The position numbers and the translations under genes were made by a program. From Bacillaceae bacterium UBA7792 (GTDB lineage Bacteria; Bacillota; Bacilli; Bacillales; Cytobacillaceae), in NCBI GenBank assembly GCA_002480735.1, contig DLCS01000222.1:17863-24811 (forward strand): a DNA stretch of 6,949 bases. The letters are read 5' to 3'. This document shows, one piece after another, positions 1-6,445 of this stretch. Under the pieces are notes generated by a model, which searched no databases, was not told where the DNA came from, and saw only the letters and a program-made list of their open reading frames with translations. How positions within the stretch are numbered: position 1 is the stretch's first letter; each line of letters starts with the position of its first letter.

Positions 1-2020
1 CATCAAACTGTTCATTGCGATAGGGGGGCTGTAGAATTTCAAAATGATAATTTTCTCGTTCGAATTTATTCTTTACTGCCCGTAAGCTCTTCATCTTCTT
101 TCCTGAAAGCGAAAAATGATTCAAATTCAAATACGCCTCCTCACCCAGCTTGAAAAAATCATAACCGTGTTCGTGAAGAGTGGAGAGCATAGGATCGTTA
201 ATTTCGTAAAATACTGGGGTAAATCCGTAAAGGTCAGCCGTATGCATTAATTCCTCAATTGCGGCTGGAAACAATGATTTTTCCCCAATTGGATTACCAA
301 GAACGACCAGCTTGTCCGCATATATTTGGTATTGGAAAAGTACATTTTTTTCACCATTCCAAAAGATATATTTGTCATTAAGAAAGATTAAATGGGTCAG
401 TACGTTTCCTTCATATTTGTGAATATGCTCCAGAATTTCCATCTCATGGTTTAAGGCTGATTCTAACGGGAGTTTTCTTGAACGGCTGAAAACGATTCCT
501 ATCAAGAAAATAAGAACAGTAATGAATAGTCCAATAAGCGCACTATAAAAGAGATCCTTATAATCTGTGATAATGTAGGGTATAAATTTCTTCGGGATGT
601 TGATTTTGGATAACGGGAGATTTGCATAGCCAATCACCACAAACATGATCGTGATGAAAAGAATCAAACATATATCAAACAGCGTTCTCCCCCATGTGAG
701 CACATAGCTTTCTCGATAAAAACGCGCTTTTGAGCTACGTAGTAACAACGCAACAATAAACAAGAAAATAGCCTCTTCATAATCAAGTCCTTTAAAAAGT
801 GAAAAAAGGGCTGCTAACGCTAGCACCACCAGGGTAATATGGTAAATGGATTTCACTTTGTATTGAATTCCTCTTGATAATCCGAGGAGCATAAAGCCAG
901 TTGCTACAGAGAATTGGTGAGATAAGCTCATAATGGGTAATGAGAATATTTCTGCAGCAATCTTGAATCGCTCAATCACCCCTGGTAAGGCAGCAGACAA
1001 AAGCATTATGAAGCCGGAAACAAAAATTAAAACGGTTAAGAGAATATGAGTAATATACTCAATAATAGCGTTTGGCAGATTGCCCCAGTTTCTATTCCAC
1101 TTATCCCAGTAGCCTTTTATAAAAAGAAAGATACCAATCAAAAAAGGGATAAAGGAGTAGCCAAGTCGATAAAGTATAAGCAGAACAACCACTTTTTCAT
1201 CCTGTAATCCTATGTATTGAGTTCCCCAAATGAAAACTAAATCAAATGAGCCTAGGCCACCCGGGTCCATGCTGACGATTCCAGCGCAGGCTGAAATCAC
1301 ATAAATAGCATAAAGATCGCCAAAGTGAACAGGAATATGTAAAACTCTCGACAAAATCCAAATCGCAAGAAATACGGAAGTCCATTCGATAAGGGACACG
1401 AGAATAAGTGAATATTTTGTCCGTAAATCAATAAAAAAGCTATTTTCCTTATTCCTCCATTTAAATGAAAAAACAAGTAGAATAGGAAGATAAAGGGCAA
1501 CTCCGATAACGGCTAAATAGAGCCACTTCGTCTCCGTCAGAAGTGGAATATCCCGATAACCAATCAGCACGATCCAAGTAAGTATGGAAATGCCCGCTAA
1601 GAAAAAGAGTGTAACATGAGCAATCGTTTTTAGAATGGTTCCTCTTTTGATTTCATTTGATTGGTAAAAATAAGTTCTTAAGGTTGCACCGATCAACCCA
1701 CCAAAACCGAGCAGGTTGGAAAATGAATTGATAATTAATGTCTGCTTTGTAAACTTCTTAAACGAGAGACGAATTCCTAAATTTTTGACAATCAAATCAT
1801 CATATAAAAACATGGGAGAAACAGCAAATACCGTCAGTATAACAGCCATAATAAGACTGCTAAGAGGAATCTCTGTAACTTCATGTTTGATGAGCCCTAT
1901 ATCAAGATCCATCGCAAACTTCCAAATTTCATGAGTCGCCAAAGCTAATAAAAAGAGCGGGAAAATAATTTTTAAGAGCTGAAGCGCTTTTTCCTTCATA
2001 ACACGAATATCCAAAAGCAT
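1..2020 (-). CDS. mprF: MprF, bifunctional lysyl-phosphatidylglycerol synthase/flippase (3' end cut by window edge)
   Basis: MprF transfers lysine from Lys-tRNA to phosphatidylglycerol and flips the product to the outer leaflet. This lowers surface negative charge and protects against cationic peptides and some antibiotics. An uninterrupted frame of 673 codons is visible. Residues ~13-510 are very hydrophobic, with about 13-14 probable membrane segments (for example ~13-30, 52-72, 131-153, 203-224, 277-301, 320-344, 445-465, 489-511). Inside this part are the family-typical stretches NSFSNLLGFGGLIGATLR (98-115) and MDPGGLGSFD (251-260). From ~525 the soluble synthase domain begins, with FLNDKYIFWN (546-555), DKLVVLGNPIGE (569-580) and GEEAYLNLNHFSLSGKK (626-642). 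Relatives are about 840-860 residues, so roughly 180 C-terminal residues lie outside the window. The chosen ATG (2020) has AAAGGA only 3 nt upstream; an in-frame TTG at 2014 would have 9 nt spacing, so the true start may be 2 codons later. Identification is firm; the start is less so. Confidence 0.96.
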   Translation of the reverse strand, partial: MLLDIRVMKEKALQLLKIIFPLFLLALATHEIWKFAMDLDIGLIKHEVTEIPLSSLIMAVILTVFAVSPMFLYDDLIVKNLGIRLSFKKFTKQTLIINSFSNLLGFGGLIGATLRTYFYQSNEIKRGTILKTIAHVTLFFLAGISILTWIVLIGYRDIPLLTETKWLYLAVIGVALYLPILLVFSFKWRNKENSFFIDLRTKYSLILVSLIEWTSVFLAIWILSRVLHIPVHFGDLYAIYVISACAGIVSMDPGGLGSFDLVFIWGTQYIGLQDEKVVVLLILYRLGYSFIPFLIGIFLFIKGYWDKWNRNWGNLPNAIIEYITHILLTVLIFVSGFIMLLSAALPGVIERFKIAAEIFSLPIMSLSHQFSVATGFMLLGLSRGIQYKVKSIYHITLVVLALAALFSLFKGLDYEEAIFLFIVALLLRSSKARFYRESYVLTWGRTLFDICLILFITIMFVVIGYANLPLSKINIPKKFIPYIITDYKDLFYSALIGLFITVLIFLIGIVFSRSRKLPLESALNHEMEILEHIHKYEGNVLTHLIFLNDKYIFWNGEKNVLFQYQIYADKLVVLGNPIGEKSLFPAAIEELMHTADLYGFTPVFYEINDPMLSTLHEHGYDFFKLGEEAYLNLNHFSLSGKKMKSLRAVKNKFERENYHFEILQPPYRNEQFD

Positions 2021-2073
2021 TGTTCCTTTCTAGAAAAATCATCTAAGCCTTATGGTTCATTGTAACCGATTGA

Positions 2074-2102
2074 AGGGACAGGGGGATAGGAAAAGTGTCC
2101 CT
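2074..2102. repeat. Inverted repeat AGGGACA / TGTCCCT
   Basis: Perfect 7-bp arms (2074-2080 and 2096-2102) surround a 15-nt purine-rich spacer. There is no T-run on either side, so it does not look like an intrinsic terminator. It lies between the possible small ORF and mprF. GGGACA/TGTCCC palindromes occur as dispersed intergenic elements in some Bacillus genomes. That it is one of these is only an inference, since a single copy is visible here. Confidence 0.45.
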
Positions 2103-2259
2103 ATGACGAAAAATAACGCTCTGCCACTAAGTGCCAGTCTTCCAAAAATAAGGACCACGGATTTGGACGTCGTCTTACAGCCAAAGGATGATAGGCTACA
2201 GCCGCTTGGTATCCATTGACGGAATCTTCCGGCCATAATGCAGGGCAAAGATTAGACAG
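2101..2259 (-). CDS. Possible small ORF with CTG start (unknown function)
   Basis: I do not recognise this product. Reading from a CTG at 2259 gives 52 codons and a TAG stop (2101-2103). A near-ideal Shine-Dalgarno, AAGGAGG (2273-2267), sits 7 nt before the CTG, which is the main reason for listing it. The translation looks protein-like rather than random: it is rich in Trp, Tyr and Pro, with stretches such as WPEDSVNGYQAAVAYHPLAV followed later by NPWSLFLEDWHLVAERYF. There is no signal peptide or membrane segment. It lies downstream of the ABC operon terminator and ~80 nt upstream of mprF in the same direction, so it could be co-transcribed with mprF. The stop overlaps the right arm of the GGGACA/TGTCCC repeat. 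It could be a real small protein with a rare start, a gene remnant whose ATG was lost, or chance. Confidence is low because CTG starts are rare. Confidence 0.3.
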   Translation of the reverse strand: MSNLCPALWPEDSVNGYQAAVAYHPLAVRRRPNPWSLFLEDWHLVAERYFSS

Positions 2260-2440
2260 GGTTACCCCTCCTTAAAAATAATGTTCCATTTTATTATTTC
2301 CCGACAGAAGACTTTTATCTTCAATCATATGAAGGCCGAGCCCAACGATAAGTGGGAGATGAATCCCCGTTGGTGGTAGCCAAAAATTCCCACATATGAT
2401 AAAAAAATTAAACAGATAATCCGTGTGCGAAAAAGAACCC

Positions 2441-2469
2441 AAAAAAGGAGTTGTCAATGACAACTCCTT
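2441..2469 (-). terminator. Intrinsic terminator of the marR-ABC operon
   Basis: On the minus strand a perfect 11-bp stem (AAGGAGTTGTC / GACAACTCCTT) with a 3-nt ATT loop is followed by a run of T. The 5' arm begins within the TAA stop codon of the second ABC subunit, so the terminator is immediate. There is no T-run at the plus-strand end, so it works in one direction only. It separates exporter transcription from mprF. Confidence 0.92.
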
Positions 2470-4300
2470 AAGATACCTGTTCAAACTGGCTATTATAAAG
2501 GTCGGCATAGAATCCGCCGTTCGCGAGCAATTCCTCATGATTCCCTGTTTCGATAATGTCCCCGTCCTTCATGACAAGAATTAGGTCCGCATTCTTAATC
2601 GTTGAAAGACGGTGTGCGATGACAAAGGATGTTTTTCCAACGGTAAGCTGATCCATGGCTTGCTGGATTAATAATTCCGTACGTGTATCAACTGAGCTTG
2701 TTGCTTCGTCAAGAATGAGAAGCGGTGCATTTTCAACCATGGCACGGGCGATCGTAATCAATTGCTTTTGCCCTGCTGAAAGACTCGCCTTATCATTCAA
2801 CATGGTGTCATACCCTTGTGGGAGGGTTTGAATAAAATGGTGAAGCCCAACTGCCTTACACGCTTCCTCAACCTGCTCATCGGTGACATTTTCCTTTGAA
2901 AAAATAATATTCTCTTTAATGGTTCCTTCAAAAAGCCACGTATCCTGAAGTACCATACAGAAGAGATCATGAACATTCTTGCGGGTCAACTGATGAATAG
3001 GAATCCCGTCAATGGAGATTTCACCACTACCTAGCTCGTAGAAGCGCATCAGTAAATTGACAAGCGTTGTTTTTCCTGCTCCAGTTGGTCCGACAATGGC
3101 GACCTTTTGGCCGGCTTTCGCTTTAGCTGAGAAGTCTTTAATGACGATCTGATCTTCCTTATAGCCAAAGCGAACATTCTTGAATTCGACATCCCCTTTG
3201 ACCTGTTCGAGTTTTGTTGTTTTGTATGATTCGTCCTCTAACTCCTCTTCTTTAAGGAACTCGAATACACGCTCACTTGCTGCAGCTGTTGCCTGTAAAT
3301 TGGTTGCGGCTTGAGCAAGTTGAGTGAGTGGCTGAGTGAAGAGGCGAATATACACCATAAAGGCAACGATTGTCCCGATCGTAATGACATCATGGGTGAC
3401 AAGCATGGCTCCAACAACACAGATCGCCACGTAGCCGAAATTCCCGATGAAGCCCATCACTGGCATCATTAGTCCTGATAAAAACTGTGATTTCCAGGCG
3501 TTATCATACAATCTGCTATTCATTTCGTGGAAGGCATTTTTTGCATCTTTTTCTCCATTATAGACCTTCACCACATTGTGGCCTGAGTAAATTTCTTCGA
3601 TATGTCCATTAAGCTTTCCTAGCTCTTTTTGCTGTGCAATAAAATACTTTTGCGAATGCTTCATGATCACGCTCATTAAAGAAAAACCAATCAGGGTTGC
3701 AAGTATCCCCGTGATGGCCATAATCCAGTTTGTATAGAACATCATGACGATGGCGCCAATGAATGTGGCAATGGCGGTTACGAGCGTTCCAAGGCTATTA
3801 TTTAATGTTTGACCAATCGTATCGACATCATTCGTCACACGGCTCAGCACATTTCCATAGCTTGTTGCATCATAATATTTCAAAGGGATGCGATTAATTT
3901 TCCCTGAAATATCTGTGCGCATTTTCTTAGTGATTCGCTGGGTAATCGTCGCCATAATAAAGCCCTGTACATAGTTAAAAATGAGTCCTAGTCCATAGAG
4001 GATGGCCAAGAAGATGCCAATGCTCTCTACCTTAGCCAGATCGACTTTGGTTGCGATTCCCTCTTGAATGACATCAGTAATCTCACTTAACTTATCAGGT
4101 CCATATACATTCAATGCGGCGCCAGCAAAGGCAAGTACTAGGGAAAGAATGATGACCGGGATATAGTTGCTGCAATAGGACATCAGCTCTTTAAGTGTTT
4201 TCCCGAAATTTTTTGGTTTTGCTCCAGGCATACCCATTGGGCCAGGGCCACGGTGCCCATTGGATTTCGCACTTTGTTCCTGTGTATCATTCTTATTCAT
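2468..4300 (-). CDS. Heterodimeric ABC exporter, subunit 2 (fused permease/ATPase, catalytic half)
   Basis: This is one half of a type IV (ABC-B-like) exporter; such heterodimers pump drugs or lipophilic compounds out of the cell using ATP. With the start at 4300 the product has 610 residues, usual for the family. A Gly/Pro/Met-rich N-terminus (RGPGPMGMPGAK, 17-28) precedes six probable TM segments (~47-67, 94-118, 171-190, 194-214, 275-300, 305-325). The nucleotide-binding domain follows: Walker A GPTGAGKTT (404-412), Q-loop Gln 452, signature LSAGQ (507-511), Walker B LLILDE with catalytic Glu 532, and switch His 563. The signature has Ala for the first Gly of LSGGQ, as in subunits pairing with a degenerate partner. 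The ATG at 4300 is preferred over the in-frame ATG at 4336, because AAAGGAGG lies 9 nt before it and it overlaps the upstream stop by 8 nt. It resembles the BmrC/BmrD and TM287/288 class, but the substrate cannot be read from sequence. Confidence 0.95.
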   Translation of the reverse strand: MNKNDTQEQSAKSNGHRGPGPMGMPGAKPKNFGKTLKELMSYCSNYIPVIILSLVLAFAGAALNVYGPDKLSEITDVIQEGIATKVDLAKVESIGIFLAILYGLGLIFNYVQGFIMATITQRITKKMRTDISGKINRIPLKYYDATSYGNVLSRVTNDVDTIGQTLNNSLGTLVTAIATFIGAIVMMFYTNWIMAITGILATLIGFSLMSVIMKHSQKYFIAQQKELGKLNGHIEEIYSGHNVVKVYNGEKDAKNAFHEMNSRLYDNAWKSQFLSGLMMPVMGFIGNFGYVAICVVGAMLVTHDVITIGTIVAFMVYIRLFTQPLTQLAQAATNLQATAAASERVFEFLKEEELEDESYKTTKLEQVKGDVEFKNVRFGYKEDQIVIKDFSAKAKAGQKVAIVGPTGAGKTTLVNLLMRFYELGSGEISIDGIPIHQLTRKNVHDLFCMVLQDTWLFEGTIKENIIFSKENVTDEQVEEACKAVGLHHFIQTLPQGYDTMLNDKASLSAGQKQLITIARAMVENAPLLILDEATSSVDTRTELLIQQAMDQLTVGKTSFVIAHRLSTIKNADLILVMKDGDIIETGNHEELLANGGFYADLYNSQFEQVS

Positions 4301-5803
4301 GTGCGAGTTCCTCCTTTGAAAGCTGTGAATAAGCAATTTCTTGATAGGTTGTACAGCTTGTCATTAATTCCTCATGAGTTCCGTTCCCAACGACCTCTCC
4401 ATTTTCAAGGACAATAATCCGATCGGCATCTTTAATGGTTCCGATTCGCTGTGCCACGATGAGAGTGGTTGCATCCTGCGTTTCCTTTTTGAGTGTGGAG
4501 CGCAGCACACGGTCAGTTTTGTAATCGAGAGCTGAGAAGGAATCATCTAAAATATAGATTTCTGGCTGTCGATAGATGGCACGTGCGATCGATAAGCGTT
4601 GCTTTTGACCACCGGAGACGTTCGTTCCTCCTTGGGAGATATGTCCTTCGTATTGGCCATCCATTTTTTCTACAAATTCCGTTCCTTGGGCAATTTCCAC
4701 AGCCTTTTTAATCATTTCTTCTGGAGCCGTTTCTTTTCCATTACTTCCATAAGTAACGTTCGAGGCAACGGTCCCACTAAAGAGCACGGCACGCTGTGGT
4801 ACATACCCAATTTTGTTATGGAGAGCTTCTTGGGTGTAGTCCTTGACATTCACACCGTCCACGAGAATTTCCCCTTCTGTTGCATCATAGAAACGGGGAA
4901 TTAGATTAATCACACTTGTTTTTCCACTACCAGTTGCCCCAATAAATGCTACTGTTTCTCCTTTGCTCGCTTTGAAGCTAATGTTTCTTAAGATTGGCTC
5001 TTCTGCATCTGGATATTGGAAGCTGACATTACGGAATTCAATGTCACCGCTCACACCACTTTTTCCTTCTGTAAGATGTCCATCGATGATTTTTGCTTCG
5101 GTGTCGAGTACCTCCATAATCCGTTTGGCAGGTTGGCTTTTTCAAATTTATTTTCCTGGTAGGACTCAGCATTATAGGCTCTCACAACCCGGAGCCCTGT
5201 TAAGTTCTCGCGAGTCACTTGGTTAAGATTATCGGTCAGCTGCTGAATGATTTTGAATTTAGGAATAGCAAAAATAATGATGACGCTTAGCATGATGATA
5301 AGGGCTGCGACTGCACCGCCCGTTGCCGCTGTCCACTGCCAGCTTTTTCCGGCGATTTTCATAATCGCCCAAACAGCTAGGATCGGAGCCTTGATGATGA
5401 CCTGTAACCCGATTGCGATAATAAACTGAATTTGGGTAATATCGTTGGTTGAACGAGTAATTAAGCTTGATGTGGAAAAATTATTGATTTCCTCCATCGA
5501 AAATGACATCGTTTTTTCAAAAACCATGGATCTTAGACGCATCGAGAGGCCCGCTGCGATTTTGGCTGCAAAAAAGCCAACAATGATCGCCGCAATCATG
5601 CTGCCGATGGCACATAGAAGCATATATAGGCCCGGCTCCACAAGCTCAGACATTTTGGTGCCGTCCATTTGAATTAACGTTGTAATTTCTGCCATATAGT
5701 CAGGTAGCTTTAAGTCAAGCCACACTTGGGTAACGATGAACACGATACTGAAAAGAACGAGCATCCATTCGTTCTTTTTTAAATGCTGAAAGATTTTTAG
5801 CAT
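4293..5803 (-). pseudogene. Heterodimeric ABC exporter, subunit 1, broken by internal deletion and frameshift
   Basis: The ATG at 5803 has AAAGGAG 7 nt upstream. The frame encodes TM1-TM4 (~13-31, 59-80, 127-148, 157-181) and family-typical loops, including TSSLITRSTNDITQIQ (111-126) and RENLTGLRVVRAYNAE (198-213). It is native to about residue 224 (FEKAN), then runs 26 unrelated codons to a stop at 5051. The rest of the gene continues in another frame from AKRIMEVLDTE (5129) to a TAA at 4293-4295. That part has an intact ATPase domain: Walker A GATGSGKTS, VPQ Q-loop, signature VSGGQ, and Walker B IYILDD, with Asp for the catalytic Glu and Gln for the switch His (VAQRI). Aligned by eye with the neighbouring subunit, about 80 residues (TM5, TM6 and the linker) are absent. 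The deletion must be 1 mod 3 in length, about 238 nt. A functional product is very unlikely. A real mutation and an assembly error cannot be told apart here. Confidence 0.9.
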
Positions 5804-5819
5804 GTAGTTTCTCCTTTTT

Positions 5820-5840
5820 TTATCTTATAGTGTAAGGTAT
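5820..5840. promoter_or_regulatory. Second MarR-type operator, upstream of the ABC genes
   Basis: The plus strand reads TTATCTTA, then TAGTG, then TAAGGTAT. This is an imperfect palindrome with 6 of 8 arm positions paired. Its core ATCTTATAGTGTAAGGT differs by one base from the minus-strand core at the marR promoter. It sits between the marR stop (5873) and the first ABC Shine-Dalgarno (~5811-5817). On the minus strand it contains TATAAG, a possible -10, but the upstream -35 (TTCAAT) is poor. It may be a repressor site controlling read-through or a weak internal promoter. Confidence 0.6.
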
Positions 5841-5872
5841 TTGGGCATTGAATAAGCAGTCCATTCATCGAA

Positions 5873-6283
5873 CTACTTGTTAGTAAAAATAATTTTAATG
5901 AGACGCACAAATTCCTTTGCATCCTCCTCAGTAAGCCTTCGCAGCATTTTTTCCGTCATCGCAATTGCATGATGATGGGCTTCAACGACTACTTCTTTTC
6001 CGGAATCTGTAATAAAAACAAGGACCTTTCGCTTGTCGGATGAATCGGTGCGACGTACAATCAACCCTTTTTTTTCAAGGCTTTTGAGTGCAGAGGCCAC
6101 TCTCCCAGTACTGATGGAAAAGGATTCGCTTAATTCCCCAGAGGTAACACCGTCTTTAGTAAAATGTAAGTAGTGTAGCATTCCCATTTCACCTCGAGAA
6201 TATTTCATCGGCTCATCCATAGGTGGTCTACGGCTTTTTCTCATGATATGAAATAATTCCTTCGCCAATTCTTGATAATCCAT
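5873..6283 (-). CDS. MarR-family transcriptional regulator
   Basis: A 136-residue winged helix-turn-helix protein of normal MarR length. MarR dimers bind palindromic operators and usually repress efflux genes until a ligand releases them. The DNA-binding region is clear: helices at ~46-74 (ending GRVASALKSLEKKGLI), then the wing with VRRTDSSDKRKVLVFIT (76-92), which carries the D-x-R/K pattern typical of the family. Terminal helices (~1-20 and 100-134) would form the dimer interface. No cysteine is present, so thiol-based oxidation sensing of the OhrR kind is excluded. The ATG at 6283 has AGAGGAGG 6 nt upstream. The gene leads the operon: the broken ABC subunit starts 69 nt downstream and the intact one follows it. 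Matching operator-like palindromes at both ends of the gene support autoregulation and control of the exporter. Confidence 0.93.
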   Translation of the reverse strand: MDYQELAKELFHIMRKSRRPPMDEPMKYSRGEMGMLHYLHFTKDGVTSGELSESFSISTGRVASALKSLEKKGLIVRRTDSSDKRKVLVFITDSGKEVVVEAHHHAIAMTEKMLRRLTEEDAKEFVRLIKIIFTNK

Positions 6284-6305
6284 GGGTGCCCTCCTCTATT
6301 TGAAT

Positions 6306-6326
6306 TTATCTTACACTATAAGATAA
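6306..6326. promoter_or_regulatory. Putative MarR autoregulatory operator
   Basis: A perfect palindrome with 8-bp arms, TTATCTTA / TAAGATAA, and a 5-nt spacer (CACTA on the plus strand). Size and symmetry fit a MarR dimer site. It overlaps the downstream edge of the marR -10 box and covers the expected transcription start, so binding would block initiation. A near-copy lies at 5820-5840. Confidence 0.75.
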
Positions 6327-6352
6327 TAATTCTCTCATAAGAGTTCTGTCAA
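6323..6352 (-). promoter_or_regulatory. Sigma-A-type promoter for the marR-ABC operon
   Basis: On the minus strand there is a consensus -35 TTGACA (6352-6347), an 18-nt spacer, and a -10 TATTAT (6328-6323), five of six bases matching consensus. It lies about 40 nt upstream of the marR start codon, and its -10 abuts the operator palindrome. Confidence 0.75.
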
Positions 6353-6378
6353 GTGGTAGAATCTCCCCAGTTTTTCAG

Positions 6379-6408
6379 TGTACATATGGAATATAAATCG
6401 AGTATAGT
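6379..6408 (+). promoter_or_regulatory. Possible promoter of the divergent oxidoreductase gene
   Basis: TGTACA (6379-6384, four of six matches to the -35 consensus), an 18-nt spacer and TATAGT (6403-6408, five of six to the -10). It is placed about 38 nt before the oxidoreductase ATG. It lies back-to-back with the marR promoter and does not overlap the operator, so control by the MarR protein is possible but not implied. Confidence 0.45.
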
Positions 6409-6445
6409 TATGAAAAATAGATTGTTTTTGAAGGGGAGAGTTATC

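Larger units (their letters stand above)
2021..2440. other. Intergenic region between the ABC operon terminator and mprF
   Basis: This stretch of about 420 bases contains no confidently recognised gene. It holds the possible CTG-start ORF (2101-2259), the 7-bp inverted repeat (2074-2102), and several possible hairpins. One at 2342-2373 has a 6-bp outer stem (CCAACG/CGTTGG), a 4-bp inner stem (GGGA/TCCC) and a 6-nt one-sided bulge. Two others, 2307-2322 (GAAGA/TCTTC) and 2319-2334 (CTTCA/TGAAG), share bases and cannot form together. The promoter of mprF should lie here because a terminator precedes it, but I found no convincing -35/-10 pair. I saw no T-box, riboswitch consensus or tRNA. Confidence 0.5.

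Noticed and set aside
2059..2064. TACAAT on the minus strand as the mprF -10 box
   Set aside because: The hexamer is good, but no acceptable -35 is found at 16-18 nt and there is no extended -10 TG. Not listed as a promoter.
2103..2219. 38-codon plus-strand ORF (ATG at 2103)
   Set aside because: Only a weak AGG upstream and no plus-strand promoter or neighbour. Probably the antisense of the minus-strand frame.
2057..2248. 63-codon minus-strand frame
   Set aside because: No ribosome site at its ATG and low-quality composition. It overlaps the better-supported CTG frame in the same direction and the inverted repeat.
2255..2275. T-box or other riboswitch before mprF (AAGGAGGGGTAACCC)
   Set aside because: It resembles a T-box sequence only superficially. 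The conserved AGGGTGGNACCGCG core is missing, and the stretch is better explained as a Shine-Dalgarno.
2272..2538. 88-codon minus-strand frame crossing the terminator
   Set aside because: Its first part overlaps the conserved C-terminus of ABC subunit 2 in another frame, and it runs through the intrinsic terminator. Internal ATGs lack a ribosome site.
4293..5117. Stand-alone 274-residue ABC ATPase gene
   Set aside because: The ATG at 5117 has no Shine-Dalgarno, and the residues just before it in the same frame (AKRI) are part of the family's normal linker. It is the 3' piece of the broken exporter gene, not an independent ATPase.
5125..5137. GCCAA direct repeat as the deletion mechanism
   Set aside because: Two copies lie on either side of the junction, but recombination between short repeats would leave only one. 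The repeat is probably coincidental.
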